Part shown: one piece after another, positions 53,506 to 62,605 of the stretch
How the letters are laid out: each line of letters opens with the position of its first letter
Numbering within the stretch: position 1 is the stretch's first letter
Assembly (NCBI RefSeq): GCF_030555055.1
Contig: NZ_JAMOAO010000001.1
Span: forward strand, 310,001 to 374,000
Source: Nocardiopsis sp. YSL2
GTDB lineage: Bacteria > Actinomycetota > Actinomycetes > Streptosporangiales > Streptosporangiaceae
Direction: 5' to 3'
DNA length: 64,000 nt
Translations under genes and position numbers: made by a program
The notes under the pieces: model-generated
The model's input: the letters and a program-made list of their open reading frames with translations, nothing else
Told to the model about the DNA's origin: nothing
Database searches by the model: none

Positions 53506-53541
53506 CCGGCGGGTGCCGCCATGATCGGCGGTGCCCGCCGG
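53506..53541 (+). terminator. Terminator of the fab cluster
   Basis: CCGGCGGGTGCCGCC (53506-53520) pairs with GGCGGTGCCCGCCGG (53527-53541) with two central mismatches and a 6-nt loop, 21 bp after the fabF stop. Confidence 0.7.
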
Positions 53542-53633
53542 CGGCGTCTGGGGCTCTTCCACCGGGGGTGGCGCCGCGTGGCCGACACGAGCCGTGTGAC
53601 CGCCCAGGAATCGTCGTGAACAGGACGAACCGG

Positions 53634-53639
53634 TATGAT
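53634..53639 (+). promoter_or_regulatory. -10 element upstream of the EAL-CBS gene
   Basis: TATGAT in GGTATGATCTG is a near-consensus -10; no clear -35 is visible. It would start transcription near 53646, a few bases before GTG 53651 and about 135 bp before the preferred start GTG 53783. Confidence 0.5.
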
Positions 53640-53782
53640 CTGCGGGTACCGTGACACCCGTCACCCTCCTGGCCCGCGTCGGCGACGCGGGGCCGATCCA
53701 CCGAGGAACGCGCCGTGAAGGTGAGCTGAACACCCGAGAACAGGTCTTTCAGGCCGGCCCGGTGCGGAGTCACCATGGATCC

Positions 53783-54964
53783 GTGTCTCCCCTGACTTCC
53801 CATCACGCACCCACGACGACCACGGCGCCCCTGCCTGTCGCGACGCACCGGCGTCCGGGCTCGGGTCCCCGCTACCTGCCCATCGTGGACCTGGACTCGG
53901 GCTCCGTGGTGGCCATCGAGACCGTCGCTCCCCCGCCGCCCACCGCCCGGGGCGGCTTCGCCGCGGTGACCGGGCAGGAGTGCGAGGCCGTGGCCGAGTG
54001 GCTCCTGGCGCTGGTCCACGACTCGGCCGGGACGGAGAGCCTGCTGCCGCTCGTGCTGCCGCTGCCCGCGCGCACGCTGTCGGGCGGCGACACGTTCGTG
54101 ACGGCCGTGGAGTCCCGGATGCGGCGGGCGGGCCGGCGTCCGCGCGACGTCACCTTCATGCTCAGTGCCGACCTGGCCGAGCTCGACCGCCAGACGGTGG
54201 TGTCCGGGGTGGCCCGGCTGCGGGCGGCCGGGTTCCGGTGCGGGTTCGGCACGGCGATGGTCCGGCCCGACCTCATGATCGACGCGACGCCCTTCCTGGT
54301 GCGCATCGATCCCCAGATCGTGTCGGGGCTGGCCACCGACCAGCGCCACGTGACCGTGGTGGAGGGTCTGGCGCGCATCGGCCGGGGCAGCGGCGTGTTC
54401 GCGATGGCCTCCGGGGTGTCCACGGCCGAGGAGGTCGTGCGGCTGCGGCGCTGCGGCCTGCGCGTGGCCACGGGCCCGTTCTTCGCGGACGAGACCTGGC
54501 GGCCGGGCGAGCGCGTCGCCCCGGTCCCGGAACCGGCCACGGAGGGGCAGGGGGACGGGCAGGACACCGGTCCCCCGGTGACGGAGTACATGGTTCCCCC
54601 GGTGGGCCTGGACGCCGACTCCACGGCCGACCAGGTGCTCACGGCCTTCACCGACGACCCCGCGCTCAACAGCGTCATCCTCATCGACCACCGGGACCGC
54701 CCCCTGGGCGTGATCGACCGGACGCGGTTCCTGCTCTCGGTGACGGGCCGGTACGGCCACGCGCTGCACGCCAAGCGTCCGGCGCTGCGGATGGCCGAGG
54801 CACCCCGCACGGTTCCGGCGTGGATGTCGGCGATCGCGGCGCTGCGGGTGGCCGGCCAGGACAACGAACGCGTCTACGACGACCTCATCGTGACCAACTC
54901 CTACGCCCAGGTGTTCGGCGTGGTGCACGTGTCCGATTTGGTGCGGTCGCTCTCCCTCAGCTGA
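53783..54964 (+). CDS. Degenerate EAL-domain protein with CBS-like C terminus
   Basis: A 393-residue protein from GTG 53783 (GTG 53651 is possible, giving 437). Residues about 25-255 follow the EAL phosphodiesterase fold (RYLPIVDLDSGSVVAIE, RLRAAGFRCGFG, FLVRIDPQIV, GVSTAEEVVRLRRCGLRVATGPFF). The catalytic motifs are lost: EAL is ETV, the DDFGTG loop is GFGTAM, KID is RID, and AEGVE is ASGVS. So it should bind c-di-GMP or another ligand, or none, but not cleave it. The rest (270-393) resembles a CBS pair (VTEYMVPP, PLGVIDRTRFL, VFGVVHVSDLV). YkuI has a similar EAL-CBS order. Confidence 0.75.
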   Translation: MSPLTSHHAPTTTTAPLPVATHRRPGSGPRYLPIVDLDSGSVVAIETVAPPPPTARGGFAAVTGQECEAVAEWLLALVHDSAGTESLLPLVLPLPARTLSGGDTFVTAVESRMRRAGRRPRDVTFMLSADLAELDRQTVVSGVARLRAAGFRCGFGTAMVRPDLMIDATPFLVRIDPQIVSGLATDQRHVTVVEGLARIGRGSGVFAMASGVSTAEEVVRLRRCGLRVATGPFFADETWRPGERVAPVPEPATEGQGDGQDTGPPVTEYMVPPVGLDADSTADQVLTAFTDDPALNSVILIDHRDRPLGVIDRTRFLLSVTGRYGHALHAKRPALRMAEAPRTVPAWMSAIAALRVAGQDNERVYDDLIVTNSYAQVFGVVHVSDLVRSLSLS

Positions 54965-55060
54965 GCGGGACCGGCCCCGGACAGGACGGCGCCCCGTACC
55001 CTCGCCGGGGCCGGGGCGGTGTTGGAGCAGGGCGTGTACCCGCCGAACACGCTTTCGGGG

Positions 55061-56023
55061 TCAGCGCTGGGGCCCGGGGCCCCTGGTGCCCGAGGGGCTG
55101 CTGGTGGCGGCGGAACCGTCGGCGGGCGCGTACCCGTTGTAGTGCGGTTCCCCCTCCCGCCTCTGTTGCTGGGCACGGGTCATCTCGGCGCGGGTGGCCT
55201 CGTCGTGCAGGTAGTCGAGTTCGGGGCGCCTGGGCAGACGGCCGTCGCCCGAGGAGCGCCCCATGAGGCGGCGGCGCAGCCAGGGGACACCGTACTTGCG
55301 CGCCCAGCGCCGGTTCTCCCGGCGGCGCAGGATGGCGGGCAGCTGCTGGGGCGGGGTGCTCCAGGGGTCGGTCCAGGACTCGCGCGGTCCCATGGGAACG
55401 CCGAGGAGGTCGGCGATCCTGGCGGCGACGATCTGGTGGCCGGCGCCGTTGAGGTGCAGGCGGTCCTCGCTCCAGGCCCGGGGGTCGGTGAGGGCGTTGA
55501 GCGCCCACATGTCGACGATCTCGGTACCGGTGCGCTCGGCGACGGCCCGCATGTGCATGCTGAACACGGCGATGCGGCCGCGGTAGTAGCGCAGGACCGG
55601 GATCCAGCCGGTGTCGTGGCCGGAGATGATCACAACCCGGATGCCCGCCTCGCACAGGAGCCGGATGCCCGCCTCGAACTGCTCGGCGAGCTTGTCGAGG
55701 TCGTTGCCGGGCCGCAGGACGTCGTTGCCGCCGGCCAGGACGGTGACGAGGTCGGGGCGCCACGCGACGGTCTGCTCCAGCTGCTCACCGAAGATGTGGG
55801 CCATACGGCGACCGCGTACGCCGAGGTTGGCGTAACGGAAGTCCGGGACGTCCGAGCCCAGGTGCTCGGCGAGCCGGTCCGCGAACCCGCGGTACTCGCC
55901 CCCCGGACCGCTGTCGTCCTCCATCCCTTCGGTGATGCTGTCGCCGATCGCGACGAAGGACCGGATGGTGTCCGGTCTGTTCGCGCGCGCGGCCGCTGGG
56001 GGATTCGTCTCTAGGTCTGTCAC
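55061..56023 (-). CDS. SGNH/GDSL hydrolase family protein
   Basis: A 320-residue esterase-type protein with block I FVAIGDSITEG (Ser in GDS), block III GGNDVLRPG and block V EDRLHLNGAGH (Asp/His); the catalytic domain covers about residues 22-205. A positively charged C-terminal tail of about 100 residues follows (RRRENRRWARKYGVPWLRRRLMG, then polar). It has no signal peptide. GTG 56023 is used; TTG 56032 also opens the frame. It is convergent with the EAL-CBS gene, and the substrate is unknown. Confidence 0.9.
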   Translation of the reverse strand: MTDLETNPPAAARANRPDTIRSFVAIGDSITEGMEDDSGPGGEYRGFADRLAEHLGSDVPDFRYANLGVRGRRMAHIFGEQLEQTVAWRPDLVTVLAGGNDVLRPGNDLDKLAEQFEAGIRLLCEAGIRVVIISGHDTGWIPVLRYYRGRIAVFSMHMRAVAERTGTEIVDMWALNALTDPRAWSEDRLHLNGAGHQIVAARIADLLGVPMGPRESWTDPWSTPPQQLPAILRRRENRRWARKYGVPWLRRRLMGRSSGDGRLPRRPELDYLHDEATRAEMTRAQQQRREGEPHYNGYAPADGSAATSSPSGTRGPGPQR

Positions 56024-56689
56024 GTCAACCAATCATCCGGCTCGGCCGTCCCACGCCGACGAGCGCCGAGGGTGCGCGGGAACGGAATCCTGGTACGGGC
56101 CGCGGTGGGACGCCGACCCGTGTCCGAACACCGTCGACCCCTGGTCGGCCGCGGAACGGCCACCCGGCCGAAGGACGTTCGGGCGAGGACAGTGCCCGAC
56201 CAGCATACCCGCGACCGGCGTCGGAGTGCCGGAATAGGGGCCAATCGGACCCCTCCTGGCCGCCTGTGGCCGGGCCCTCGACAACCCGGTGTGTCACCTC
56301 GCCTCAGGTTGACACGACCGGCGCCGCAGTCAATCACACCGGTATGTCAGCCGATCGGGCAAAGATCCACTATGACGTAGGTCACATAGAATGCGGGGGC
56401 TTCACGAGGAAAGGCCCGTGTCACGGAGATCACTCGGGCCGGTGACGGAGTGGTCGCGGCGCACCTGCTCGTCCTGGGGGTACCCATGTGGCCCCCGGGC
56501 ACGTACGATCACGGACAAGTGCTCACGGCTCCCCTGCTCCCCGGCCCGCCGTGCCAAGGCTCGGCACCCCCTCCGGCGGACCGGTCCCCCTCCCGACCCA
56601 GGGGCGCGTACTGTGGTGCACCGAACCGAAGGCCCGTGCGGTTCCTCCCGAATTCACGTGCAGCACCAGGAGGTCGAGGTCCCCAGCGG
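56024..56689. other. Gene-free region upstream of the 777-residue protein gene
   Basis: No convincing coding sequence; frames here are Arg/Pro-rich. Structures seen: TTGAC (56309-56313) and GTCAA (56329-56333) in inverted orientation, and an imperfect palindrome CTATGAC-GTAG-GTCACATAG (56370-56389) in an AT-rich patch about 300 bp before the next gene, so the mRNA probably has a long leader. The region just before 56690 contains AGGAGGT and GAGGT ribosome sites. Confidence 0.45.
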
Positions 56690-59023
56690 ATGAACGCCGT
56701 CTCTCCGATCTGCCTCGTCGACCTTGCTCCCGCCCTGCGGTGGTCGAAGTCGCCGGACGTGGCACCCCTGCTCCACCACGACCGGTTGATCGACGGCTGG
56801 TGGCACTCGCTGCCCGTCGCCCGCGTACTCGACATCGCCGGCCCGCCGTGGCTCGCCCACGGCATCGCGCGCCTGGCGATGGAACAGTGGTCACACGTGC
56901 CCCTGGCCGAGTTCCTCCCGAGCCTGCGCACGCAGCCTGTGGACTGCTCCGACCTCTCCGAGCCCGTCCGCGGCGCGGTCACCGCCACCGCCGGGGACTG
57001 GGAACACCTCATCTCCGCCTCCCCCCAGGAGATCCTCGAATGGTCGCTCTCGGGCTGCGCGGCCGTCGACGTCGTCAGCACGGTGGCCTGGCGGGCCCTC
57101 CAGCCCTGCTGTGAGCTTCCCGGCGGACCGACCCCCTCCCCCGCCCTGATGCTGGAGGCGGTGCGGACCATCGCCAACTGGATGCCCGACTCCGCCCCCG
57201 ACCACGTGCGCAGCGCGCTGGAGTACCTCGACGCCGCCACCGGCGCCTCCGGGCAGGAGACCGGACCGGGCTCGCCCGCCCCGCCCCAGTCCCCCGCCAC
57301 ACGCGCCATCCGCACGCTCAGGGCCCTGCGCGCCCAGCGCGCGGAGGAGGTCGACGGCGACCAGGCCGCCGCGGCGCCCGCCGCCGAGCCCCCGTCCGGT
57401 GTCGCCGACGGCATGGTCAGCTCGGCCGCGATGATCCCGGGCTCGGCCCTGGAGGAGGCCGCCGCCCCCGCGCCCGCCGACACCGTCGGCGACCTGCGCT
57501 CGCAGTTCCGCAGTTCGCTGCTGGGCCCCGGGCGGACCCTGCGCCGCCCCAGCTTCGGACCGCCCAAGGCCATGCGTCCGGACCACACCGAGGAACGGCC
57601 CTGCGGGCCCGCCCTGGGCGAGCACCCGCTGGTGGACCTGTTGGAGGAGATGTTCCGGTCCTGGCCCGACCTGGAACGCACGGTCGCCGCCGAACGGCTC
57701 TTCGCCACCGATCCGATCAGCATCCGCGTCCTGTCGGAGCAGATCGCGGTCGACGTCACCGAGATACGCGCGGCCCAGCGCCGCGTGGAGGAGCGCCTGC
57801 TGCGCTGGCTCAACTCCCCCGAGGGCGCGACCATCACCAAACACCTGCGCGACCTCTCCGAGCAGCTGGGGGCGGCGACGACCATCGACCGGCTGATCAA
57901 CGCCCACGCCGACCACCCCGTGGACGTGCCCACCCTCAACACCCCGCTGTGGCGCGTGGTCATCACGCTCTTCACCGACCGCCGGATGCACAACGGCTGG
58001 CTGATCGCGGACGACCCCGCCACCCTGCGCTGGCAGACCCGCGAGCTCATGAGCGACTCCCCCAGCCTGACCGACGCCGGCATCCGGCTGGGCCGGATCG
58101 GCATCCGCCAGCAGGAGCTGCGCGCGTGGCTGCTGAGCACACCCGGCGTGAGCCTGCGGGACGGCCAGGTACACGTGGACCCCTCCGTACCCATCGAGGC
58201 GCCCGCCGGCGCCCATCCCGGTCACATCGCGCCCGAGGACGCCGGGACGACCACGGAGAACGGGCTGCCCATACGGCGCCGCCCCGACCTGCCCTACCCC
58301 GCGTCGGGCGAGCCCGCCGCGGACGAGCGGCACGGGTACCAGGACAGACCGGAGTACGACCGGGGCTACGCGGCCTACGAGCACGGCCCGGACCCGGTGC
58401 ACGTTCCGGCACCGCACCACGCTCCTCCGGCCCAGGCGCCTTTCGCACCCCCCGCCGCGCACACCCAGTACCCGCTCCGCGGCGCCAGCGACCCGGCCAT
58501 GGCCACCCGCTGCTTCCGCGCCCCGGACGGACGCTGGTGGCACCGCATCGACATCACCGCCGACCACCTCAACGGCGCCCCGGTGGCAGTCCCCAACGGC
58601 TACGCCACCCATCTGGGCCTGCAGCCCGGGCGCCTGCTGTGCCTGACCGCCCCGGGCGCGGACCTGCTCGTGCTGGTGTGGCGCGACCAGCCGGCCTTCG
58701 ACTCGCTGCGGCCGCTGCTGCGCCGCCAGGCGGCCCAGCCGGGCGACCGCATGTTCATCACCGTGGCCGGTGACCGCCTCGACGCCCGCAAGCTCCCGGC
58801 CACCGACCTGAGCAACTACGCTCCCGCGGCGCGGGCCCTGCACCTGAGCGGGTACACGGCCCCGGCCTCCACCGAGGACGCCCTGCGGATCCTCTCCCGC
58901 CGGATCACCGACAGCGACGACGACTCCATGGCCGACCCTCGCTCGCTGGTGGACCTGCTGGAGGCACGCGGGGACCACGACATCGCCGGGGAGCTGCGCG
59001 CGGGCCTGTTCGCCACCCGCTGA
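56690..59023 (+). CDS. Large multi-domain protein of unknown function with HTH-like segments
   Basis: A 777-residue protein from ATG 56690. N-terminal helical domain (1-170, SPICLVDLAPALR...GIARLAMEQWSHVPLAEF), then a low-complexity Ala/Pro linker (190-290). A central region (about 300-510) follows, where FATDPISIRVLSEQIAVDVTEIRAAQRRVEERLLRWL resembles a sigma-region-4/HTH unit, and a second HTH-like stretch SLTDAGIRLGRIGIRQQELRAWL. After another Pro/His-rich linker (530-600) comes a C-terminal globular part (from about 600, CFRAPDGRWWHRIDITADHL). I recall similar actinobacterial hypotheticals; no function is known to me. No signal peptide or membrane helix. Confidence 0.82.
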   Translation: MNAVSPICLVDLAPALRWSKSPDVAPLLHHDRLIDGWWHSLPVARVLDIAGPPWLAHGIARLAMEQWSHVPLAEFLPSLRTQPVDCSDLSEPVRGAVTATAGDWEHLISASPQEILEWSLSGCAAVDVVSTVAWRALQPCCELPGGPTPSPALMLEAVRTIANWMPDSAPDHVRSALEYLDAATGASGQETGPGSPAPPQSPATRAIRTLRALRAQRAEEVDGDQAAAAPAAEPPSGVADGMVSSAAMIPGSALEEAAAPAPADTVGDLRSQFRSSLLGPGRTLRRPSFGPPKAMRPDHTEERPCGPALGEHPLVDLLEEMFRSWPDLERTVAAERLFATDPISIRVLSEQIAVDVTEIRAAQRRVEERLLRWLNSPEGATITKHLRDLSEQLGAATTIDRLINAHADHPVDVPTLNTPLWRVVITLFTDRRMHNGWLIADDPATLRWQTRELMSDSPSLTDAGIRLGRIGIRQQELRAWLLSTPGVSLRDGQVHVDPSVPIEAPAGAHPGHIAPEDAGTTTENGLPIRRRPDLPYPASGEPAADERHGYQDRPEYDRGYAAYEHGPDPVHVPAPHHAPPAQAPFAPPAAHTQYPLRGASDPAMATRCFRAPDGRWWHRIDITADHLNGAPVAVPNGYATHLGLQPGRLLCLTAPGADLLVLVWRDQPAFDSLRPLLRRQAAQPGDRMFITVAGDRLDARKLPATDLSNYAPAARALHLSGYTAPASTEDALRILSRRITDSDDDSMADPRSLVDLLEARGDHDIAGELRAGLFATR

Positions 59024-59135
59024 CCGCGCCCCACCGGGGGTTCGGAACCAGGGCACGCCCGCCGACCCCGCCCGGTTCACTCGAAGCGCCCTTCACGCCG
59101 TGCCGCTCGTGGTCAGGCCGGGCCGCCGGAAGCGG

Positions 59136-59171
59136 CCGTGCTCCGGTCGCCGGTGGCCGACCGGAGCACGG
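59136..59171. terminator. Terminator between the 777-residue protein gene and mocR
   Basis: CCGTGCTCCGGTCG (59136-59149) and CGACCGGAGCACGG (59158-59171) form a perfect 14-bp stem with an 8-nt loop, just before the stop of the convergent MocR gene. Confidence 0.8.
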
Positions 59172-59180
59172 GCGCTCCGG

Positions 59181-60617
59181 TCACTCCCCGTCCAGGGCGC
59201 GCGCCAGGCGGCGTACGCCCTCGGTGACCTCGCGGGCACCGGAGGTCCCCGCGAAGGAGAGCCGCACGTACGGTGCTGGGGACTCGGCCGCGAAGTAGGC
59301 CCGCCCCGGCGCCACCGCCACGCCCTCGCGCAGCGCCCCCGCCACGGCCGCGGCCTCCTCGACCCCCTCGGGCAGGCGCAGCCACAGGTGGTAGCCGCCG
59401 CGCCGGGAGACCGGCTGCTCCAGCCAGGGCAGATCGCGCACCAGGGCCTCGGCCATGGCGACGCGCCGCTCGGTCAGACCGGCGGCCATGGCGCGCAGGT
59501 GCCGCGGCCAGGCCGGGGCACCGACGAGCTCCAGAGTGGCCTCCTGGAGCGGTCGCGGAACGAAGAAGCTGTCCACCACCTGCAGGGCGCGCAACCGGCG
59601 CAGGACGGGCCCGCGGGCGCTGAGCGCCCCCACCCGCAGGTTCGGTGACGTGGCCTTGGTCAGTGAGCACACGTGCACGACCGTGCCGTGGTCGTCCTGC
59701 GAGGCCAGGGTGGGCGGGAGGGGCCCGGCGTCGGTGTGGGCGAGGCGGCGGGCGAAGTCGTCCTCCACGACGAAGGCCCCCGCCTCCCGGGCGATGCCCA
59801 GTACCTCCCGGCGCCGCTCGGGGGCGAGCACGGCGCCGGTCGGGTTGTGGAAGAGCGGCTGGCACACGAGCAGGCGTGCCCCGGTGGCGGCGAAGGCGTC
59901 CGCCAGCAGTCCGGTGCGCAGTCCGTCGGCGTCCACCGGCACGGGGACCGGGCGGACCCCGCAGGCGCGTGCGGCGGCCAACAGGCCCGGGTAGGTGGGC
60001 GACTCCACCAGGACCGATGCGCCCGGGGGCGCGAGGGCGCGCAGGGCCGTGGTCAGGGAGCTCTGGCCGCCACCGGTGACCAGGACGTCGGCGGCGGTCA
60101 GGGGTCCGGAGGGGCCGCCGATCTCCGCGGCGAACCAGCCGCGCAGCTCGGCCAGCCCTTCGACCGGCGGCAGGTCCCACGCACCCGGCCGGCGCGCCGC
60201 CCCGACCAGTGCCGCGGTGAGCGCCCGTTCGGGGCGCAGGTCGGCGTGCGGGTAGCCGCCGTGCAGGCCGATCACGCCGGGCAGCGGCGCGGCGAGGGTG
60301 GCCAGCACGCCGGAGTCGTCGACGGTGCGCCGGGGGCCGTCCGGGGCCGCCTCGGCGCTCAGGGCGACCTCCTGCCAGGAGGTGTCCTCCAGGCGGGGCG
60401 GCCGGTGGCGGGAGGCACGGAAGGAGCCGGCGCCGGGTCGGGTGACGAGGAACCCCTCGGCCGCGAGCCGGGCGATCGCGCGCGAGACCGTGACCGGGCT
60501 GACCCCGTACCGCTCGACCAGGTCCCGACTGGAGGGGAGCTTCTCGCCTGGGGAGTAGCGGTCAAACTCGCGGCGCAGTCGGTCCCGGAGATCGGCCACA
60601 CTGCTACTCTTCTTCAT
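59181..60617 (-). CDS. MocR-type regulator (GntR HTH fused to aminotransferase domain)
   Basis: A 478-residue MocR/PdxR-like protein. Residues 1-75 form a GntR winged helix (KLPSSRDLVERYGVSPVTVSRAIARLAAEGFLV); residues about 105-478 form a fold-type I aminotransferase domain with the PLP lysine in CSLTKATSPNLR (near residue 319) and NPTG. Such proteins regulate by binding PLP or an amino-acid adduct. ATG 60617 overlaps the ATG of the divergent EamA gene in CATG; a -10 (TATTCT) lies 8 bp upstream, so the mRNA may be leaderless. The EamA exporter is the obvious target. Confidence 0.92.
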   Translation of the reverse strand: MKKSSSVADLRDRLRREFDRYSPGEKLPSSRDLVERYGVSPVTVSRAIARLAAEGFLVTRPGAGSFRASRHRPPRLEDTSWQEVALSAEAAPDGPRRTVDDSGVLATLAAPLPGVIGLHGGYPHADLRPERALTAALVGAARRPGAWDLPPVEGLAELRGWFAAEIGGPSGPLTAADVLVTGGGQSSLTTALRALAPPGASVLVESPTYPGLLAAARACGVRPVPVPVDADGLRTGLLADAFAATGARLLVCQPLFHNPTGAVLAPERRREVLGIAREAGAFVVEDDFARRLAHTDAGPLPPTLASQDDHGTVVHVCSLTKATSPNLRVGALSARGPVLRRLRALQVVDSFFVPRPLQEATLELVGAPAWPRHLRAMAAGLTERRVAMAEALVRDLPWLEQPVSRRGGYHLWLRLPEGVEEAAAVAGALREGVAVAPGRAYFAAESPAPYVRLSFAGTSGAREVTEGVRRLARALDGE

Positions 60618-60631
60618 GAGACTAGAGAATA
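60605..60631. promoter_or_regulatory. Overlapping divergent leaderless promoters of mocR and eamA
   Basis: TACTCT (60605-60610, plus strand) lies 5 bp before ATG 60616, and TATTCT (60631-60626, minus strand) lies 8 bp before ATG 60617. GCTACT occurs as a direct repeat at 60603-60608 and 60634-60639, a possible MocR site pair. Confidence 0.5.
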
Positions 60632-61521
60632 GCGCTACTGTCCCTGGCCGGGTAGCGGTGCGTAGCGGAACCCTGCTGGCGGCTCTGGGCGTCCTGGCGT
60701 TCTCCTTCACCTTCCCCGCGACCCTGTGGTCGCTGGAGGGCTTCGGCCCGTGGACGTCGACGGCCCTGCGCTGCGCGCTGGCGGGTCTGGCCGCCGCCGC
60801 CCTGCTGTACGCCGAACGGGGGACGCCCTCGGACCTGGTCCCCCCGCGCCGCCACCTCCCGGCCCTGTTCGTGGTCGCCGCCGGGTGCGTGATCGCCTTC
60901 CCCCTGTTCACGGCCCTGGCTCTGCAGACCACCTCGGCCGGGAACGCCGCCGTGGTCATCGGCGCACTGCCGCTCGCCACGGCCTCCTACGCCTCGGTCC
61001 GCACGGGAGCGCGCCACTCGCCCCTGTTCTGGGCGGCGGCGGTCACCGGCGCCCTCGCCGTCGTCGGCTTCACCCTCCTGCGCACCGGCGGAGCTCCCGG
61101 ACCGGGGGACCTGTACCTGTTCCTGGCCCTGGCCGGCGCCGCCGCCGGGTACGCCGAGGGCGGGCGGCTCGCGGGCCTCCTGCCGGGCCGGAAGGTGATC
61201 TCGTGGGCCCTGCTGCTCGCCCTGCCGTTGACGGCGCCCCTGTCGGTCCTCGCGCTCGCCCTGGAACCCGCGCACATCACCACCACGGCCCTGGCGGGTC
61301 TGGCCTACCTGGCCCTGGTCAGCCAGTTCGGCGGATTCGTGGTCTGGTACGGCGGGATGGGCCTGATCGGCGTGGTGCGGGCCAGCCAGCTCCAACTGGC
61401 CCAACCCCTGTTGACGCTGGTGTGGGCGGTCCTGCTGCTCGGCGAGCACCTGACCGCCGCCGCGCCGCTGACGGCGGCCGTGGTGCTCACGTGCGTGGTG
61501 GTCACTCAGCGGGCCCGCTGA
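60616..61521 (+). CDS. EamA/RhaT family transporter
   Basis: A 301-residue membrane protein with ten helices in two EamA repeats (GTLLAALGVLAFSFTFPATLWSL; LYLFLALAGAAAGYAEG). Members export amino acids or metabolites. ATG 60616 is the first start; GTG 60658 is an alternative with a shorter leader. It is divergent from MocR and overlaps the end of the convergent PLP-enzyme gene by 20 bp. MocR-EamA pairs usually handle amino acids or related amines. Confidence 0.9.
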   Translation: MRLENSATVPGRVAVRSGTLLAALGVLAFSFTFPATLWSLEGFGPWTSTALRCALAGLAAAALLYAERGTPSDLVPPRRHLPALFVVAAGCVIAFPLFTALALQTTSAGNAAVVIGALPLATASYASVRTGARHSPLFWAAAVTGALAVVGFTLLRTGGAPGPGDLYLFLALAGAAAGYAEGGRLAGLLPGRKVISWALLLALPLTAPLSVLALALEPAHITTTALAGLAYLALVSQFGGFVVWYGGMGLIGVVRASQLQLAQPLLTLVWAVLLLGEHLTAAAPLTAAVVLTCVVVTQRAR

Positions 61522-62503
61522 CACCTCCGGACACGAGGTCGGCCGGGGCGGCGCCCAGCTCGGCGTAGACGTCCAGGTCGGCGTTGGCCCCGGTCAGCAC
61601 GGTGGCCACCAGGTCGCCGGGGACGTCGTGCGCGGTGAGCGCGGCCAGGCCGGCCACGGCGGCGGGTTCGGGCAGGACGCCGAGGGTGCGGGCGGCCAGG
61701 TGCATGGCCTCCGCCAGCTCCCGGTCCTCGACCAACAGCATGTCGTCCACCAGGGCGCGGACCCGGCGCACCGCCTCGGGCACCGGCGCGCTGACGGCGA
61801 TCCCGGCGGCGAAGGCGCTGCGCCGCTCCATGGGCACGGCACGGCCCTCGCGCCAGCTGTGCGCCATGGCAGGTGCCGCCGCGGCACCGACCCCGACGAT
61901 CCGGACGGCGGGCCGGTGCGCGCGCAGCCACCGCGCCACCCCGGTGACCAGGGCACCGTCGCCGACGGGGAGCAGGAGCGTGTCGACGTCCTCGTTCCGT
62001 GCGAGTTCGACACCGATGGTGCCCGCGCCCTCGGAGATCGCGGCCTCGCGGCCGTCGACCACGTAGTGGCGGTCGCGTTCCCGGGCGGCGTACTCCTCCG
62101 CGGCGGCCTTGGGATCGCCCTCGACGGGGTGGACGTCGGCGCCGAAGGTCCGTATGCGGCGCAGCTTCACGGGTGAGGCGTCGGCGGAGACGAAGACGTC
62201 GGCGCTCAGTCCGTGGCGCCGGGCGGCGTAGGCGATCGCCTGCCCGAAGTTGGCTCCGCCCGACCCGCACACCACGGTCTCTCCCGCGGGCAGGCCGCTG
62301 ACCAGGTAGTCGGCACCACGGCCCTTGAAGCTGCGCAGGGGGTTGAGGGTTTCGACCTTGGTCAGTACGGGCCGCCCGAGTGCGGCGGCGAGCTGCTCGT
62401 CCACGTACTGGGGGGTGCCGAGGAAGACGGGGTCCACGGTCGCGGCGGCCTCGGCGATCCGGTCCAGGCTCAGGTCCTCGGCACCGGTGGTGTCCATGGT
62501 CAT
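61502..62503 (-). CDS. PLP-dependent lyase, serine/threonine dehydratase-like
   Basis: A 333-residue fold-type II PLP enzyme: PLP lysine Lys60 in RSFKGRGA, phosphate loop GSGGANFG (about 80-87) and the C-terminal Ser/Thr-ring region LLPVGDGALVTGV. It belongs to the TdcB/IlvA catalytic-domain group without a regulatory ACT domain; the substrate may be threonine, serine or a 3-hydroxy amino acid. It is divergent from an Lrp regulator with an inverted repeat between, so induction by an amino acid is expected. Confidence 0.9.
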   Translation of the reverse strand: MTMDTTGAEDLSLDRIAEAAATVDPVFLGTPQYVDEQLAAALGRPVLTKVETLNPLRSFKGRGADYLVSGLPAGETVVCGSGGANFGQAIAYAARRHGLSADVFVSADASPVKLRRIRTFGADVHPVEGDPKAAAEEYAARERDRHYVVDGREAAISEGAGTIGVELARNEDVDTLLLPVGDGALVTGVARWLRAHRPAVRIVGVGAAAAPAMAHSWREGRAVPMERRSAFAAGIAVSAPVPEAVRRVRALVDDMLLVEDRELAEAMHLAARTLGVLPEPAAVAGLAALTAHDVPGDLVATVLTGANADLDVYAELGAAPADLVSGGVSGPAE

Positions 62504-62568
62504 CGGGTGCGCTCCCCTTCGGTACGGCGGCGGTCTGCTCTCACGCTAGGGCCCGAGCCGGTGGCACC

Positions 62569-62600
62569 GATTGTGGATTCTCCCGCGTTCGCGCACAATC
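62569..62600. promoter_or_regulatory. Inverted repeat between the PLP enzyme and Lrp genes
   Basis: GATTGTG (62569-62575) and CACAATC (62594-62600) are perfect 7-bp arms 18 bp apart. The right arm contains the likely -10 (CACAAT) of the Lrp gene, so binding would autoregulate it. Confidence 0.65.
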
Positions 62601-62605
62601 CTTGC

